DNA of 64,000 nucleotides. Origin: Hansfordia pulvinata (lineage: Eukaryota; Ascomycota; Sordariomycetes; Xylariales). The notes under the pieces are model-generated. The model did no database searches and had not been told where the DNA came from. It was given only the letters and a program-made list of their open reading frames with translations. Every line of letters starts with the position of its first letter. Position 1 is the first letter of the stretch. Positions 23,561 through 34,690 of this stretch are shown piece after piece. The position numbers were made by a program, and so were the translations under genes. Location of the stretch: positions 310,001 to 374,000 of the forward strand of contig BJKQ01000014.1 in NCBI GenBank assembly GCA_006538405.1, in the 5' to 3' direction.

Positions 23561-25238
23561 GGACACCCGCCACATACGACTTGACGTCATGATTTCTTCT
23601 CCTGAACTTGTACTTCGATACCCTTCCCGGAGGCCACTGTTTGAATACCATTGTAGATGGCATTTACGAGCGGCGGCACGATGCTGCGAGCCGCAACGAT
23701 GAGCACCACGCTCGGGTTTTCTTGTCACATTATTTTCTCTCCCTGGGCAGCGCGCCGGGCGACTTTTTGTCGGGCCTGTCTCTCTTAAAATACCGAATAA
23801 CCCTCGCATGGGATACGGATCTGGCCCGATTCTGCTTGGAGGCTACGATCTAGTGCCGAGGCTTTTTCATTTTTCTTTCTTATTTAATGTGTGTTTGCAG
23901 GGGCCGACGAGGGCAGCACCAGCGGAGGAAGGAGTGTGAGAGCGAGGGCGAATTCGGGTGCCATGTCTGCTGCGAGAGAGGTGGAGCTGGCCTTGGGGCC
24001 GGCGATGCTGAAGTCGCGAAGGGGGTTTGCGGGCGGGCTGCCCATTTCCGGGCCCTTTGTCGCTGTTATTGGCCCACTCAAGGCGACGCCAAGATGACGG
24101 CAGTGCGGACGACGACGGCTTGGATAAGTGGCGCCGGGGAGAAGGGCCTGCGACCCGCGGGACATGGCCCTAGAGCCAGTTTTGTATAGTGCTCAGCATA
24201 TACCACGAATAGACGACGAAAATCTCCATTGTCAGACTGCGGGCCGCCCTGCGATGTGACGAAGCATCGTGAAATGGAGCATTATACTTGTTGCCCCTCA
24301 CCCCGGACCGGTTATCGCCATCTATTGACAATCCGCCCATCCCATCAAGTGATCTATGTTTAACAGTCTGCAGTGCTTGGCGAATACCTACCTACTTAAG
24401 CTCAGCTCTTAACCGGACGAGTCTGGGCTGTGTCGAGGTGGGAACAGGCGACATGCAGGGCACCATGGTAGCCTGGTGCTTACGGATACACGAGTGCATC
24501 CTTGAGAGTTACTGTACTTTAGGTGAGCTGAGATACATGTATCTTTAAATTGAATTCGCCCGAGGAATGAATACTCCACGTGGTGGTGAAACTTCTATCA
24601 TGGATCTCTCCAGGTACACGCGTAGATATAAATTCAATGCTGGCTAATAAGGTACCTATATACGAGTACAATGGAAGTCTTAATAGTTCCTACGAGTAAG
24701 CCGGGAGGGACCACGTGACCGGCGTGATTGAATGAGTGAGTGAGTGAGTGGGTGGGGCCACTTGTTGGACTTTAAGCTTTCTTTACTTTACTACGCGCGC
24801 CGTGCCCGGCTGCTTTTCAGCCTCGTAATGGGCAATCTGGCCCGAGCCGCCGCCGCCGCCGCCAACGGATCCGAGTCAAAGCAGGGGCCACCACGACTAC
24901 GACCACGACCGTAACGACCACCGCCGCCATATATCCACCCACGAAGCTCACGATCATGTCCGGCCGCTGCTCGTCTTGGACCTGATACTTCCGCTCGTTC
25001 CTGGAAATCTGTGCTCGTCGACGCTCGGAGGCCGGCCCTGAGCAAGTAGCACGCGTTCCTCGACCTCACCTCCATTCTCCCACACTTGGGCGAAAGACGA
25101 GGCGACATACGGCGACCCCCGGCGGGCTAGCGGCACGCAGACGTTCCTGTGCCAGCGTCCTCTCTTGGCCAATCGTCTCGCCTTCGTCTCGGCCCTGTCG
25201 CCGAGGACGTCTCCGCCTGCTTGCTCCGTTCATTCGCG
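23561..25238. other. Intergenic between MSB2-like and MOSC genes
   Basis: About 1.7 kb hold the MSB2 3' region and the promoter of the MOSC gene. Two copies of the dispersed octamer lie at 24661 and 24691. GGTACC/CCTACC-type words occur near 24385 and 24650, and a GAGT microsatellite lies near 24735-24750. No credible gene was seen. The frames at 23884-24189 on both strands look like composition effects. Confidence 0.55.
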
Positions 25239-27161
25239 ATGGACTTTTCATCCCCCTCCAGCCTCAGCTACTCGGCCTGGGCGCTGCTGGCAACGGCGGT
25301 GGCCCTCCTCGTGCCCCTCGCCGTCCTCCTGCCCCCGCTGAGGCCGACCAAGGTGGACGCTCTGCGCCGGACGCACCGGCTGGCCGGCCTGCGCCCGTCC
25401 CAGAGCAACCTGCGGGCGCAGAGCTCGCCCCGCAAGCACGCGGCGCAGCCCGGCCGGAGGCCCTGGGTGCAGAGCCTGGTCGTCTACCCGGTCAAGTCGT
25501 GCGCGCCCGTCGAGCTGGCCGAGAGCCGCGTCCTGCCCCAGGGGCTCGAGTTCGACCGCCTCTTCACCTTTGCCCAGCTGCGCACCCCCTTCCCCTTCCC
25601 CGTCGACGCCACCGAGGAGGAGAAGGCCGCCGGCGACACCTGGCACTTTGTCACCCAGCGCCAGTTCCCCCTCCTGGCCACCGTCAAGGTCGACCTGTGG
25701 CTCCCCGACGCGCGCAAGATCAGCCGCCGCCGCCGCCGCCGCCGCCAGGGCCCACCTCCGGGGCCCGACGGCGACGGCGACGGCGACGGCGCCTACGTCG
25801 TGATGCGCTTCCCCTGGCGCGAGCTGGGCTGGCGCGGCGTGCTGCAGGCCCTGGGCGCCAAGGTGGCCGGGCTGTCGGCGGCGGCCGAGCCCGAGAAGGA
25901 GGTGGTGCTGCCCGTGGCCTTCCCGTCCGAGGCCGACGTGGCCGCCCAGGGCTACGCGTACGAGGACGTGCGGGTCTGGAACGAGACGGTCCGCGCCCTG
26001 GACATGACGCCCGAGCTGCCCCGCGAGCTCAGTCTGTACCTCGGCGTCAGCAACAAGCTGGGCCTGTTCCGCGTTGACCCGGCCCGCCTGCGCGAGGTCT
26101 ACCGCTGCGCGCCCCCGGCCGAGGCCGCCGGCTACCAGCCCGTCACGGGCTTCCAGGATGCTGTCAGTACCGATTTACCTATGTAACCAATCTCGCAGGG
26201 GCGCCTCCCCTTTGCGCTTTGTTTGCTTGATACTACCCGCGATCTTGCTTCTCCCATATCGCCCGGACCCTTATCCTCTGGCTAACCCTCCGGCTTTCGC
26301 TTACGCGGTCGCAAACCGAAACAGTACCCCCTGCACCTGGTCAACATGCCCAGCGTGCACGACTTCAACGCCAAGATGCCCAAGGACGACGAGCTGTCCG
26401 AGCTGGACGTGATCCGGTTCCGGCCCAACATCATCGGTAAGTATTCGAGACTCGAAATCCTGTCCGCCGCTGCATTTTCCAGTTTGATCGCATTTCAGAC
26501 GGGAAAGCCTTTCCCCCATGTTCACAATCCGGCTCTATTCTGCTGCTCTCATGAAGAAAGCATAACCTGGAGGATGGGGAGGGGGACGAAACACCCCCAA
26601 AAAAATAAAAAATGAAAAAGACAGAAAACCCCATGCTGACACCTTCTTGGAACAGTCTCAGGTGCGGCCCCCTACGAGGAAGAGACCTGGAAGCGCATAC
26701 GGCTGGAGGCGAGCAAGAGCGAGAAGAATAAGAAGAAGGAGAATAAGCAAGCGGGCACGGGAGAGGAGGCGGCGGCGGCGCACTTCCACGTGTCGTGCCG
26801 GACCGTGCGGTGCAGGATGCCCAACGTGGAGCCCGGCAGCGGCTCGCGGCACCGGACGCAGCCGGACCGCGCCCTGCGCGAGCTGCGCGCCGTCGACGCC
26901 GGGGCGCCGCGGCACGGCTGCCTCGGCATGCAGGTCACGCCGCTGCCCGCGGGAGCGGCGGGCGGGGATGAAGGAGGAGAAGGAGATGGGAGAGGCAGGC
27001 GCGCGGCGCGAGGGCCGACGGGGACAGGAGATGGCAGCGAGGGGAAGAGTCAAGCGGAGAAGACGGGTGACGGGGAGGAGGATGATGCCGTCTCTGTCAT
27101 CACGGTCGGCATGGACGTCTTCGTGGAGGAGACGGGCGAGCACGTCTACATCCCGCAGTGA
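25239..27161 (+). CDS. MOSC-domain protein (mARC/molybdenum-cofactor-binding type)
   Basis: Three exons (25239..26162, 26325..26436, 26656..27161) give 513 residues with clean GT-AG introns. The start MDFSSPSSLSYSAWALL was chosen because it opens a membrane-anchor-like segment (about residues 11-37). The MOSC N-terminal barrel begins with SLVVYPVKSCAPVEL and includes LEFDRLFTFAQL. The MOSC part has LHLVNMPSVHDFNAKMP, DVIRFRPNIIVSGAAPYEE and the cysteine motif CRTVRCRMPNVEPG. Members of this group bind molybdenum cofactor through a conserved cysteine and include the amidoxime-reducing mARC proteins; the N-terminal anchor fits a membrane-bound reductase component. The substrate here is unknown. 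Odd points are an eight-Arg run followed by GDGDGDG inside the N-terminal barrel and an acidic Gly-rich insertion before the C-terminal strand VITVGMDVFVEE. Both are probably surface loops. Confidence 0.92.
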
Positions 27162-28363
27162 GGGCGTTTCCTCGAGCTTGCCGACACGCCCCGAGAAAAG
27201 ATCCACCAAACCTACCAAACCCCCTCTTTCCCTCCGCGACTCGCGCCCGTTGTAGAGTTCCGAGGCCGGAGTGGCAGGATGTAGTTCAAAGGGGAAAAAA
27301 GAAAAGAAGTCCCGTACACATAACTTGCGGATGCCCGGCCGAAAACTACCCACCTTAGTCGCTACGGACAAAGCACGGGTGGGTGCGCGCTGGTCTGGTG
27401 AAGAGGACCGAAGCTCAAGATCGGGGGAGAGAAAAGTGATGTCCTGATTCTTTGGAAGGGGGCAAATTGCCGCCCGCAACGTGAGTAATCGCGCCCGTGG
27501 CGTGGCGCGAACAACGCACTCGTCGCTATTAACAGCCGTTTTCTTGGATGATATTGATTCGATTCGATGATGTGCTATTAATAGTCAAAAATTATAACAA
27601 AAGTTCCTGTCTGCTTCACCTACTTCTCGTACCTATCCTCGAGCCAAGTTTAACGGCACAGGTTAGGAGACACGGCTGTGTTTACACTGGAGGGAGGTTA
27701 GATACCTAGGTACCTTGCCTAAGGTACCTACCTACATACCTGTATTTAGCTTACCTGTGGCCTGTACCCGTGAGTCTTGGGCAGTTCGGGGCCGACTGGG
27801 CTGGACTGGAGAACCCTCACACATCAATACTTACCACCTAATTCCTGTTTGCCATTGGATTCTATCCCTATTCCACACTCTGTACTGTTCTTGGTATGAG
27901 TATCCCCTTTGTGACGGCTGGCCTAACCGCCCAACCAGGACTGTCCTGGACTCCTGGACTCCTGGCACTGGTCTAATCGCCCGATCGGGAGTGTTTTGGC
28001 ACTGGCCCACTCACCGTGGAAAGTGCTGCCTGGTAGATGGGAATGGAAGGTGCTGCCTGGTTGAGGAGTGCCGCTTTCGGCCGTAATGGGGCATGTCCAA
28101 AGCCAGCCCGCATCAGACTCGACAAGAGCCGTTTTACCCTCCTGCAACAGACAAAATTCCAACGTACGTTGTGAGCATTCAACAGAGCGGATCGGAACTT
28201 TTGACCTGAGACCCCCCGCACGTCTGGTGGCGGCTGGGAACCTTCGCCTCCATCTAGGAAAGCGCCTGCAGGCATCGAACATCTCGAGGCGGATGGCCGA
28301 GCTCGTGGTCCTTTAAGAGATCAATGATTCGGGAGCAGTGTTGATGACTCTCGGTCAGCACAC
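27162..28363. other. Intergenic, small direct repeats
   Basis: About 1.2 kb without a supported gene. It contains a GGTACC/CCTACC-rich patch (27704-27738), three CCTGGACT-like units near 27948-27965 and a GTGCTGCCTGGT pair near 28023-28065. Frames of about 120 codons on both strands at 27.7-28.3 kb have no family features. Confidence 0.5.
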
Positions 28364-29157
28364 TTGCCATTCATCCCAGATCTGCGCACACTCTCTGACT
28401 ACGTTAACTTCCATCTCAGAACCTGCTCACTTCCCAACAAGGTAAATCCCTCCAAAATTCTGGTAGCGACGGCTTTTTCCATCCTCTTTGCGGCCGGTGC
28501 TTTGGCAGCACCCACAGACGGCCAAGCACAGGGGTCCAGTCTGGGAGCCCGTGGCCCCCACGTGTTCACGGCGTACGATACCGTCGAGGCATTTGACGAG
28601 GAAGCCAACAGCGACAAGACCAAGTGCGAAGATAGCAGCTTGGGAAAACTGACGAAGAGCGACGACCTCATGTCAAGGAGCTACGCTCTGAAGCACGGCT
28701 TCGTCCCCCGATTATCTGAGTATGAAGACGAGCCCGAGGAGAACGAGGCATACAGAAACCAAGAAGGTTTGTGTTACCGCAATGAAGTACAGTCCGTGGA
28801 TATGACACGCATGGCACCCGGAACTTGAGTTCCAAGTGCCAAGGACCCGGCCATCTTTCACAGATACAAACAACGCCTCAGGATGCTCAAATCCCATATG
28901 CTAACTCGACCCGCGGGATAGTAACTAAATGTCTGAAGACCGAGGGCGCCAAATGCTACCAGCTTAGTATTCCGGTATACCCCGATGGATCGCAATTGAC
29001 AACTGCTACCTGTACGGCGCATTTCTGGAAGGGCGAAAAATGCATGGGAACGCCTTCCAAGTCTGTGCTGATGACTGGAGACGATCTGGTTCCCGTGGAC
29101 AATGTCGAGTTCGACTCGATGTTGATCAACTGCGTAAAGTTGTGGCCGGCTATTTGA
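28364..29157 (+). CDS. Small secreted Cys-containing protein, start codon not found
   Basis: The frame carries a clear signal-peptide-like stretch (ILVATAFSILFAAGALA, near 28459-28510) followed by a mature region starting APTDGQAQ. A downstream exon in another frame ends LINCVKLWPAI and a stop at 29155-29157. The best splice joins 28766 to 28844 (77-bp intron, donor GTTTGT, acceptor CCAAG). An alternative uses donor GTACAG at about 28785 with CACAG before 28864. With the 77-bp intron the mature protein has six cysteines, an even number that fits disulphide bonding. No in-frame ATG precedes the signal segment; 28364 is only a near-cognate TTG. The gene may use an unseen upstream exon, a non-ATG start, or be a recent pseudogene. 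I do not recognise the family. The position among other secreted-protein genes supports a secreted role. Confidence 0.5.
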
Positions 29158-29556
29158 GACGCAACGCCGCTCGCCCTTTCGTGTCTACAAAGCGTCTCCA
29201 TCTCACTGCCGCTGATCGACAGCTTCAAGAGGAGTATACCAAGGCGCCCTCAAGTGCTGTACGATAGCATACAAGGGGAAGTTGTACTAAAAGCTGATGG
29301 CTTGGCTAACCGGGACCTTAGAGGTGTCGTTCTCAAGGATCGATCTGTATTATGCTAGAGCTTTAGACGTTAGATTTCTTAGAAATAGAATATTGAACGC
29401 AGTCACTATAAGTTATAACCTTTGTGTTCTTCAAGTTGAGAAGGGAGCCCGGCGAAACGTTGTCTAGGATGAATATCAGCAGAGAGGCTGCTTAGAAGAA
29501 ACATTATAGCTCTCATTCATTTCTTAATGATACACTCATACATGATACAGCACAAA
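29158..29556. other. Intergenic, convergent 3' ends
   Basis: About 400 bp, more AT-rich than its surroundings, between the stop codons of the small secreted gene (+) and the esterase gene (-). It is probably shared 3' untranslated sequence and shows no gene or repeat. Confidence 0.6.
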
Positions 29557-30897
29557 TTAATTCAAAGTTGCCTTGTCAGTCAGCTTGACCCCTCCCCACA
29601 TCTCGGGGAACTTTGCGGCAATCTCCTTATCCACCCTCTTCGCCAGAGCTAGATGCATGTGAGAGGTGCTGCAGTTCACTTCCAGTCAGTAAAGGTGAGC
29701 CGTGAAGAAGAGCACCCAAGTATGAGGGCCTCGTCTCGTCGCATGCACGGGAGGGAGTAAGGGAGGGACTTGGAGGGCTTACTAGTGAAGGAAGTCCCAG
29801 TAGATGTAGCTGTTCGGCGAGCCCAGACACTTCTGCTCTGACGGCGATGTCAGATGTTCCGCCGGGTTTGCCAAGGCCGAGAGAACCTCTTCTTTCGGGA
29901 TGCCGATCGTGCCCCAGCCCTTGCACCAATCCTTGTTGTTCTCGAACCCCTCGGCCCTGTAGTTGTCGATGATGTCCGTGGCGTGGCTGTGCGTGTCGAA
30001 GAGGAGGAGCTCCATGTCGTTGAGGTCGAGGGCGCCGAGCTTCTCCTCCAGGATCCTGTTCCAGTCGTCCGACTTGCGCGGCGCGCCGTCCCCCATGCCG
30101 GGCAGCTGCGGCAGCCTGTCCGTCGGCCCCAGCTTCATGACCAGGAAGTTCTTCCACCCGGCCTTGTGCAGAGGCTTCACGACCTCTGCGATGAACGCCT
30201 CTATCCTCTTCGTGATCATCTCCTCGCGCTGGGCGGGGACCCCCATCAGCTCCTTGGGCGTGAACTTGAGCTCGTAGAAGCCGGGCCACAGCGCGACGAG
30301 CGTCTGGCGCTGGTCGAGGTTCTCCCTCATGAAGCCGTTGCCCGACTCGAGGAAGAGCTCCACCTGGCGCGCCGAGGAGATCCCGCGCGCGAAGGTGACC
30401 ATCTTCTCGCCGCCGGGGAGCTCCCACTTGGACGAGATGGCGGCCCCCGCCGAGGCGAACGGCCACAGCTGCACCGGGCAGTCCTTGGGGGAGACGCTGG
30501 ACTCCAGCCTGGTCCCGCAGCCGGTGATCCAGTTCGAGAGCAAGGGGCCGCCGCTCCACGTGTTGGAGACGTCCATCTTGATCTCGCTCCTGGAGAGGAG
30601 GCTGGCGCTGTAGTGCGGGTCCTCGGACGACGACCCGATGAACATGTGCCTGTCCTCGCCCTCGGTCCCCGAGTTGAGTAGATAGGAGTCGCCAAACACC
30701 AGTCTGTTTTGTTGTGTGTGACGTGACGTGTTCTGGTTAGCACACGGTTTTCCCTGGCCCGGAATCTCGCTGCCTTTCCGCGATATGATAAACACTCACA
30801 GTCCTTTACGACTACTCCGACCTGCCAAAGGGTTATGGGCAGAAGCGGAGCCGGATACCAGCAAAACGAAAGATAGATGTAATGTAGAGAAATGCAT
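29557..30897 (-). CDS. Secreted GDSL/SGNH-type esterase or lipase
   Basis: Three exons on the minus strand (30800..30897, 29783..30703, 29557..29668) give 376 residues with consistent phases. The first exon supplies the ATG and a signal peptide (MHFSTLHLSFVLLVSGSASA). The second opens with LLVFGDSYLLNSG, the block I motif with the nucleophilic serine of GDSL hydrolases. The catalytic Asp/His block falls at the exon 2/3 junction (YIYWDFLHYTSHMH). Family members hydrolyse ester bonds in lipids, acetylated sugars or other small esters outside the cell; the substrate cannot be told from sequence. The usual GxND block is not obvious: the region around VALWPGFYEL may replace it, and this is the main doubt about full catalytic competence. 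The gene is divergent from the secreted-protein gene at 32 kb and convergent with the small secreted gene at 28.4 kb. Confidence 0.9.
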
Positions 30898-31293
30898 ATT
30901 GGACACGGTGCTTGCTTATCCGGGTCGACTCGTGGAGAAATGATACAAGAGATGACGAGCCTGGAAGCTCCGAAAAGAGTTTAAAAAAAAAGAGGTAATG
31001 TGTCAAAAGAAAGTTTGCTTTCCGATCAAGTTGGGATTATTCAGTCAGGATACATGGAACTGGTAGAGAGGAAAACCCGGCATATCTCGCCTGTAATAAG
31101 AGCGGAGAACGAGAGAGGTGGAGTTTTAAAAGGGCTTCTTTTTGACTTCCAAACTCGCCTTGGGGCCCGGGGGCTACTTTTGGTCCATGATTTGCCATCT
31201 ATGGCGAGATGTCGGCGTCGCGTCTAAGATTCTTAAAAATAGCATATAAGCCGTGGAATCGAGCTGAGAAGGAGATGTGTTGATTTTACTACT

Positions 31294-31324
<31 letters not shown>

Positions 31325-32048
31325 CTGAGTACCACGTCCGTCGGTGCGCAATAATCATGCAGATACCGGCGTCAGATATTAATACAATCCCTGTACGTTT
31401 ACGTTTTCTTCCTTTCTTTTTCCCCCTCCTTCTTCTTGGAAAATATGGGCGCTAATGACAGGTGCCAGGCCTTAAGATTCAGGCCAGGTGAGGCAGTGTG
31501 CGCAACAGTGGCAACTCGCAACTTGGCCCGGGCGAAGAAGGGTCAGGGGTCAGGGGGAAACCCTGGCCGGGAACTAACCTGCTAAAAGCCCCTTAGTAGT
31601 GTTCAGCTCATCAGTCTGCAGCGGCAAATAGTCATGCATGATGGCAGCCTTGGAGAGCGCTCGGCTGTATGCTGACGGTGGTGGCAAACACTGACTGCAT
31701 TGGCTCTCCTCAAACAGGCAGACGTCCGGACTTCGCCTGGCCACCTGAACAAAACCCGACCACGTCGCATTTTGCGCGATTTTGCGGGTGGTGGCCAGTC
31801 TAACTAGTAGTCTATCATCTGACTCCGGGGTAACATGGAAGAGATCTCTGCCCGGTAGGAGAAGATTCTGGCGCTCTGCTGCAATATAAGGCTGCCAGGC
31901 CTTGGTCTACGAGACATATCCCTCGCTCTTACAGAAGCCCGCCTGCACCCGACTTGCAAGTTTGAAGTTACTACCACCGAACAACCCTCCCTCTCACGTT
32001 GTGATACGATACGATAGACTACGATACGATACCGCCTTGACTGTCAAC
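30898..32048. other. Divergent promoter region of two secreted-protein genes
   Basis: About 1.15 kb between the esterase start (-) and the secreted-protein start (+), so it carries both promoters. A (GT)14 tract lies at 31297-31324. A TATA-like CAATATAAGG lies near 31880, roughly 165 bp before the plus-strand ATG. GATAC repeats (about 32003-32030) sit just upstream of that ATG. Confidence 0.5.
31297..31324. repeat. (GT)14 microsatellite
   Basis: Fourteen uninterrupted GT units between two divergent secreted-protein genes. Confidence 0.95.
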
Positions 32049-32852
32049 ATGCGCGCCGTTATTGTGCTCGGTACGCTTCTCGGGAGTGGCAGTATCGCGC
32101 AGGCTGCCGCGTTCCCATCCATCGGGTAAGTCTGCCCTCTACCACAGCTACACTACACAATGTATACATACTGAACGTCGTCGCCCTCAAGCACGCGTGC
32201 GGTCACCGAAGATCAATGGACGCGGTACCAGAGTTTCATCCAACAGTTCGGCTGTCCCGCGCCACAGGTGAAGATCTTCTCCTCCTCCTCCAAAGACGAG
32301 GACGCGGTTTCCGGCAAGGAACTCTCCTCCTTCCGTTCCGGAGTGCACAGCGGAAACCTTCGCGGAGGGCTGGCCGTCGGCGTCGTCCTCCAGAAGGCCG
32401 GCCAGACGAGGACAGCATGGGGAGCCGTTGCCAGCTACAACGGGGACACGGCGGGCCGAGAGGCCGCCGAGCACTTCAGCACTCTAAAGGCCAGCGTCGG
32501 GAAGCGCGCGGCCCAGCAGCAGCAGGGCGAAGACGGAATAACCCAGGCCTATGTCATCGTGGACGCCCCCGGAGGCGACTACTACACCGGGCTGCTGCGG
32601 CACTCGGCCGTCCGCATCGGCAGCCTCATTGAGGAGAGCCTGCGGGACATCAGCAGCCAGATCCCGGAGCAGTTGAACGCGAGATATCTGATCGCCAGCT
32701 ACGGGATTCAGGACTGCACGGGCGAGACGGGCAACATTGCTCTGGGCCCCGTCGGGAGTTCCGCTGCACGGGTGAACGGCAACAAGATCGATGAAGAGAG
32801 CTGGTTGTCGTTGGACGAAGCTATGAGCATCATCAAGTCTCGATACAATTAA
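32049..32852 (+). CDS. Predicted secreted protein of unknown family
   Basis: Two exons (32049..32125 and 32192..32852) encode 245 residues. The 66-bp intron has donor GTAAGT and an AAG acceptor, and the split glycine codon keeps frame. Exon 1 is almost entirely a signal peptide (MRAVIVLGTLLGSGSIAQA, likely cut before AAFPS). The mature part reads like a compact globular domain (for example LRGGLAVGVVLQKAG, DAPGGDYYTGLLRHSAV, LNARYLIASYGIQDC) with only two cysteines, so one disulphide at most. I do not recognise the family, and no catalytic motif stands out. It sits between two minus-strand genes for secreted proteins, which suggests a shared extracellular setting but not a shared pathway. The start follows a C/A context (TCAACATGC) typical for fungi. 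Confidence 0.82.
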
Positions 32853-33141
32853 GCAGGAAACCATTCGATGGCCATTCTCTACAGGAGCAGGCAGCATGCC
32901 AGCATCTAATAATACAGTTGAAGGCTGTGTCACGGAGCCGAAGAATAGAGATGAGAAGAACACTCTTGATGTTAATTAGTATTTCTTTCCCCCGGGTCCA
33001 GAGACCTACTGAATCATATTTCAAAACAAAGGCATCGAATTTTTATGACAAAACCCTTCAAGGGTGGGGTCAGCAAGGGGCTTCAGCCGGAAGACCAGCA
33101 AATTCCTGCTGCTGTATGTCTTCTCTCTCTCTCTCTCTCCC

Positions 33142-33174
<33 letters not shown>

Positions 33175-33231
33175 TCTTTTTTTTTTCTCTATGATATATC
33201 TCTATCTCCCTACGATGTAGCTTTCCCGCCA
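32853..33231. other. Convergent 3' region with CT and TA microsatellites
   Basis: About 380 bp between two convergent stop codons. A (CT)n tract (33122-33139) runs into a (TA)n tract (33142-33168), followed by a T-rich stretch. Both genes' 3' ends should lie here. Confidence 0.7.
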
Positions 33232-34623
33232 CTACCTCACCTTGTTTTTCAGATCCTCGGCGTCTATCCTCTTGTAGTCGGACTTGGGCACGTCGACCTC
33301 CATGAAGGCGAAAACGCCAAAGTTGGACGACCTACTGCCGCCGCCGTCGTCGAAGGGCAGGCTCATGACGCCGAGCTGGAGAAAGCGGCCGCACAGGCCC
33401 TCGACGAACCAGATCTCGTAGACGGCCTTGTCCCACTCCTCGAGGTAGACGGGGCGGCCGGACTGGGAGACGACGTAGACGAGCCACGGCCGCTCGTGGA
33501 CGTACTGGTTGTCCACCATGCCCATCGACGCCGACATGGTGATGCGGTCCCCCGGCTGCAGCGCGTCCTGGAACTGCCCCTGATACAGGTCTTTTTTTTA
33601 TTTCATCCCCCAGGCCATGGTTAGCTCTGTCGAATGTGATGGTTGTGCCCACTGCCCACCGACAGGCGACAGCACCGCACAAAGAGGGCACCGGAGAGGA
33701 AAAGGGGGGGAAGGGGGCAGCTCACCTCGGACCGTAAAGACGCCCTTATTGCTGAAGCGCAGCAGCTTCGTCACCGTCGCCGCCTTCAGGTCCGTCGCGC
33801 GCTGCGACAGCCCCAGGGCCGGCTGCTGCCGGCCTAGGACGCCGGCGAACTCATCGCTCAGGCGGTTGCTGCTCTTCCACTGCCTCATCAGCGCGCTGGC
33901 CCGGTCGGCGTCGATCCCGCCGAGCCCCAGCGCGGCGCGCCCGACGGCCTCGCGGGCCCTGGAACCCCGCGCCTGGAACCCCAGCGCGTACATCGTCACG
34001 GCGTCCGAGCCGAAGAGCTCCGGCGGGGAGGAGGAGTGGAGGAGGTGGACGGCGGCGTTGTTGTTCTTCTTGTCGCCGAACCAGCGCGCCAGCCTGTCGC
34101 CGACGGCCTTGGCGACGGCGGCCGCCGGAGGCTGGTGGGCGCCGCTCTGGCTGCTTCCAGAGGCAAAGGAGGAGAGGTGCGGGTTGACCCGAAAGTCGCC
34201 GAGGCGCGAGCCGTCGGCCAGGAAGGCCAGAACCTCGTCGCTGGGTAGCGGGCAGGCGATCTTGCGGTAGTGGTGGAACTCCTCCCAGGAGGCCGAGTCC
34301 GGGACGGCGGGGATGTCGACGACCGCGGCCCACCCGAGCTCCGGGGAGCCGGCCGCGCAGCCCAGGTCGGCTGGCTTGAAGGCCCGGAGGCCCAGCTGCA
34401 CCTTGCGCGCCTCGGCCTCGGTGAAGGCGCCGGCCTTGTAGCCGCTGCGGCTCCGGCTCAGCTTGAACACGGGCTCCTCATCCCCCATCAGGTACACCCC
34501 GCCGCCCTTTGCCCCCGTGCTGCGGATGTCGTAGGTGCTGCGCGCGAGCACCGCGGGGGCCAGGATCGCGAGCAACGACAGTACCACCAGCAGCGCTCCG
34601 GCTGGGGGCTTGGTCCTTTCCAT
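33232..34623 (-). CDS. Predicted secreted protein of unknown family, 418 residues
   Basis: Two exons on the minus strand (33726..34623 and 33232..33590) give 418 residues. The 135-bp intron has donor GTGAGC and an AAAAG acceptor, and the split Asp codon keeps frame. The N-terminus MERTKPPAG followed by ALLVVLSLLAILAPAVLA is a signal peptide or a single anchor. After it come STYDIRSTGAKGGGVYLMG, a long Ala/Ser/Arg-rich middle and a C-terminal part with VHERPWLVYVVSQSG, VYEIWFVEGLCGRFLQLG and NFGVFAFMEVDVP. Four cysteines are present. I cannot assign a family or function. A TATA-like element lies about 60 bp upstream of the ATG, which supports the chosen start. The last codons (AAG GTG AGG TAG) contain a potential donor, so a further small exon is possible. 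Confidence 0.8.
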
Positions 34624-34680
34624 GGTCTCCGCGTTGGGGGGGTGGGCGTTTCTGCACCCGGCGTGGGATCTCCTATGGGG

Positions 34681-34690
34681 TATACTTATA
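34681..34690 (-). promoter_or_regulatory. TATA-like element of the 33.2-34.6 kb gene
   Basis: Read on the minus strand the site is TATAAGTATA, about 60 bp before the ATG at 34623. This is a plausible position for a core promoter with a short leader. Confidence 0.5.

Noticed and set aside
29854..30681. 275-codon plus-strand frame opposite the GDSL esterase
   Set aside because: Antisense shadow of the esterase exon, with no start context or domain.
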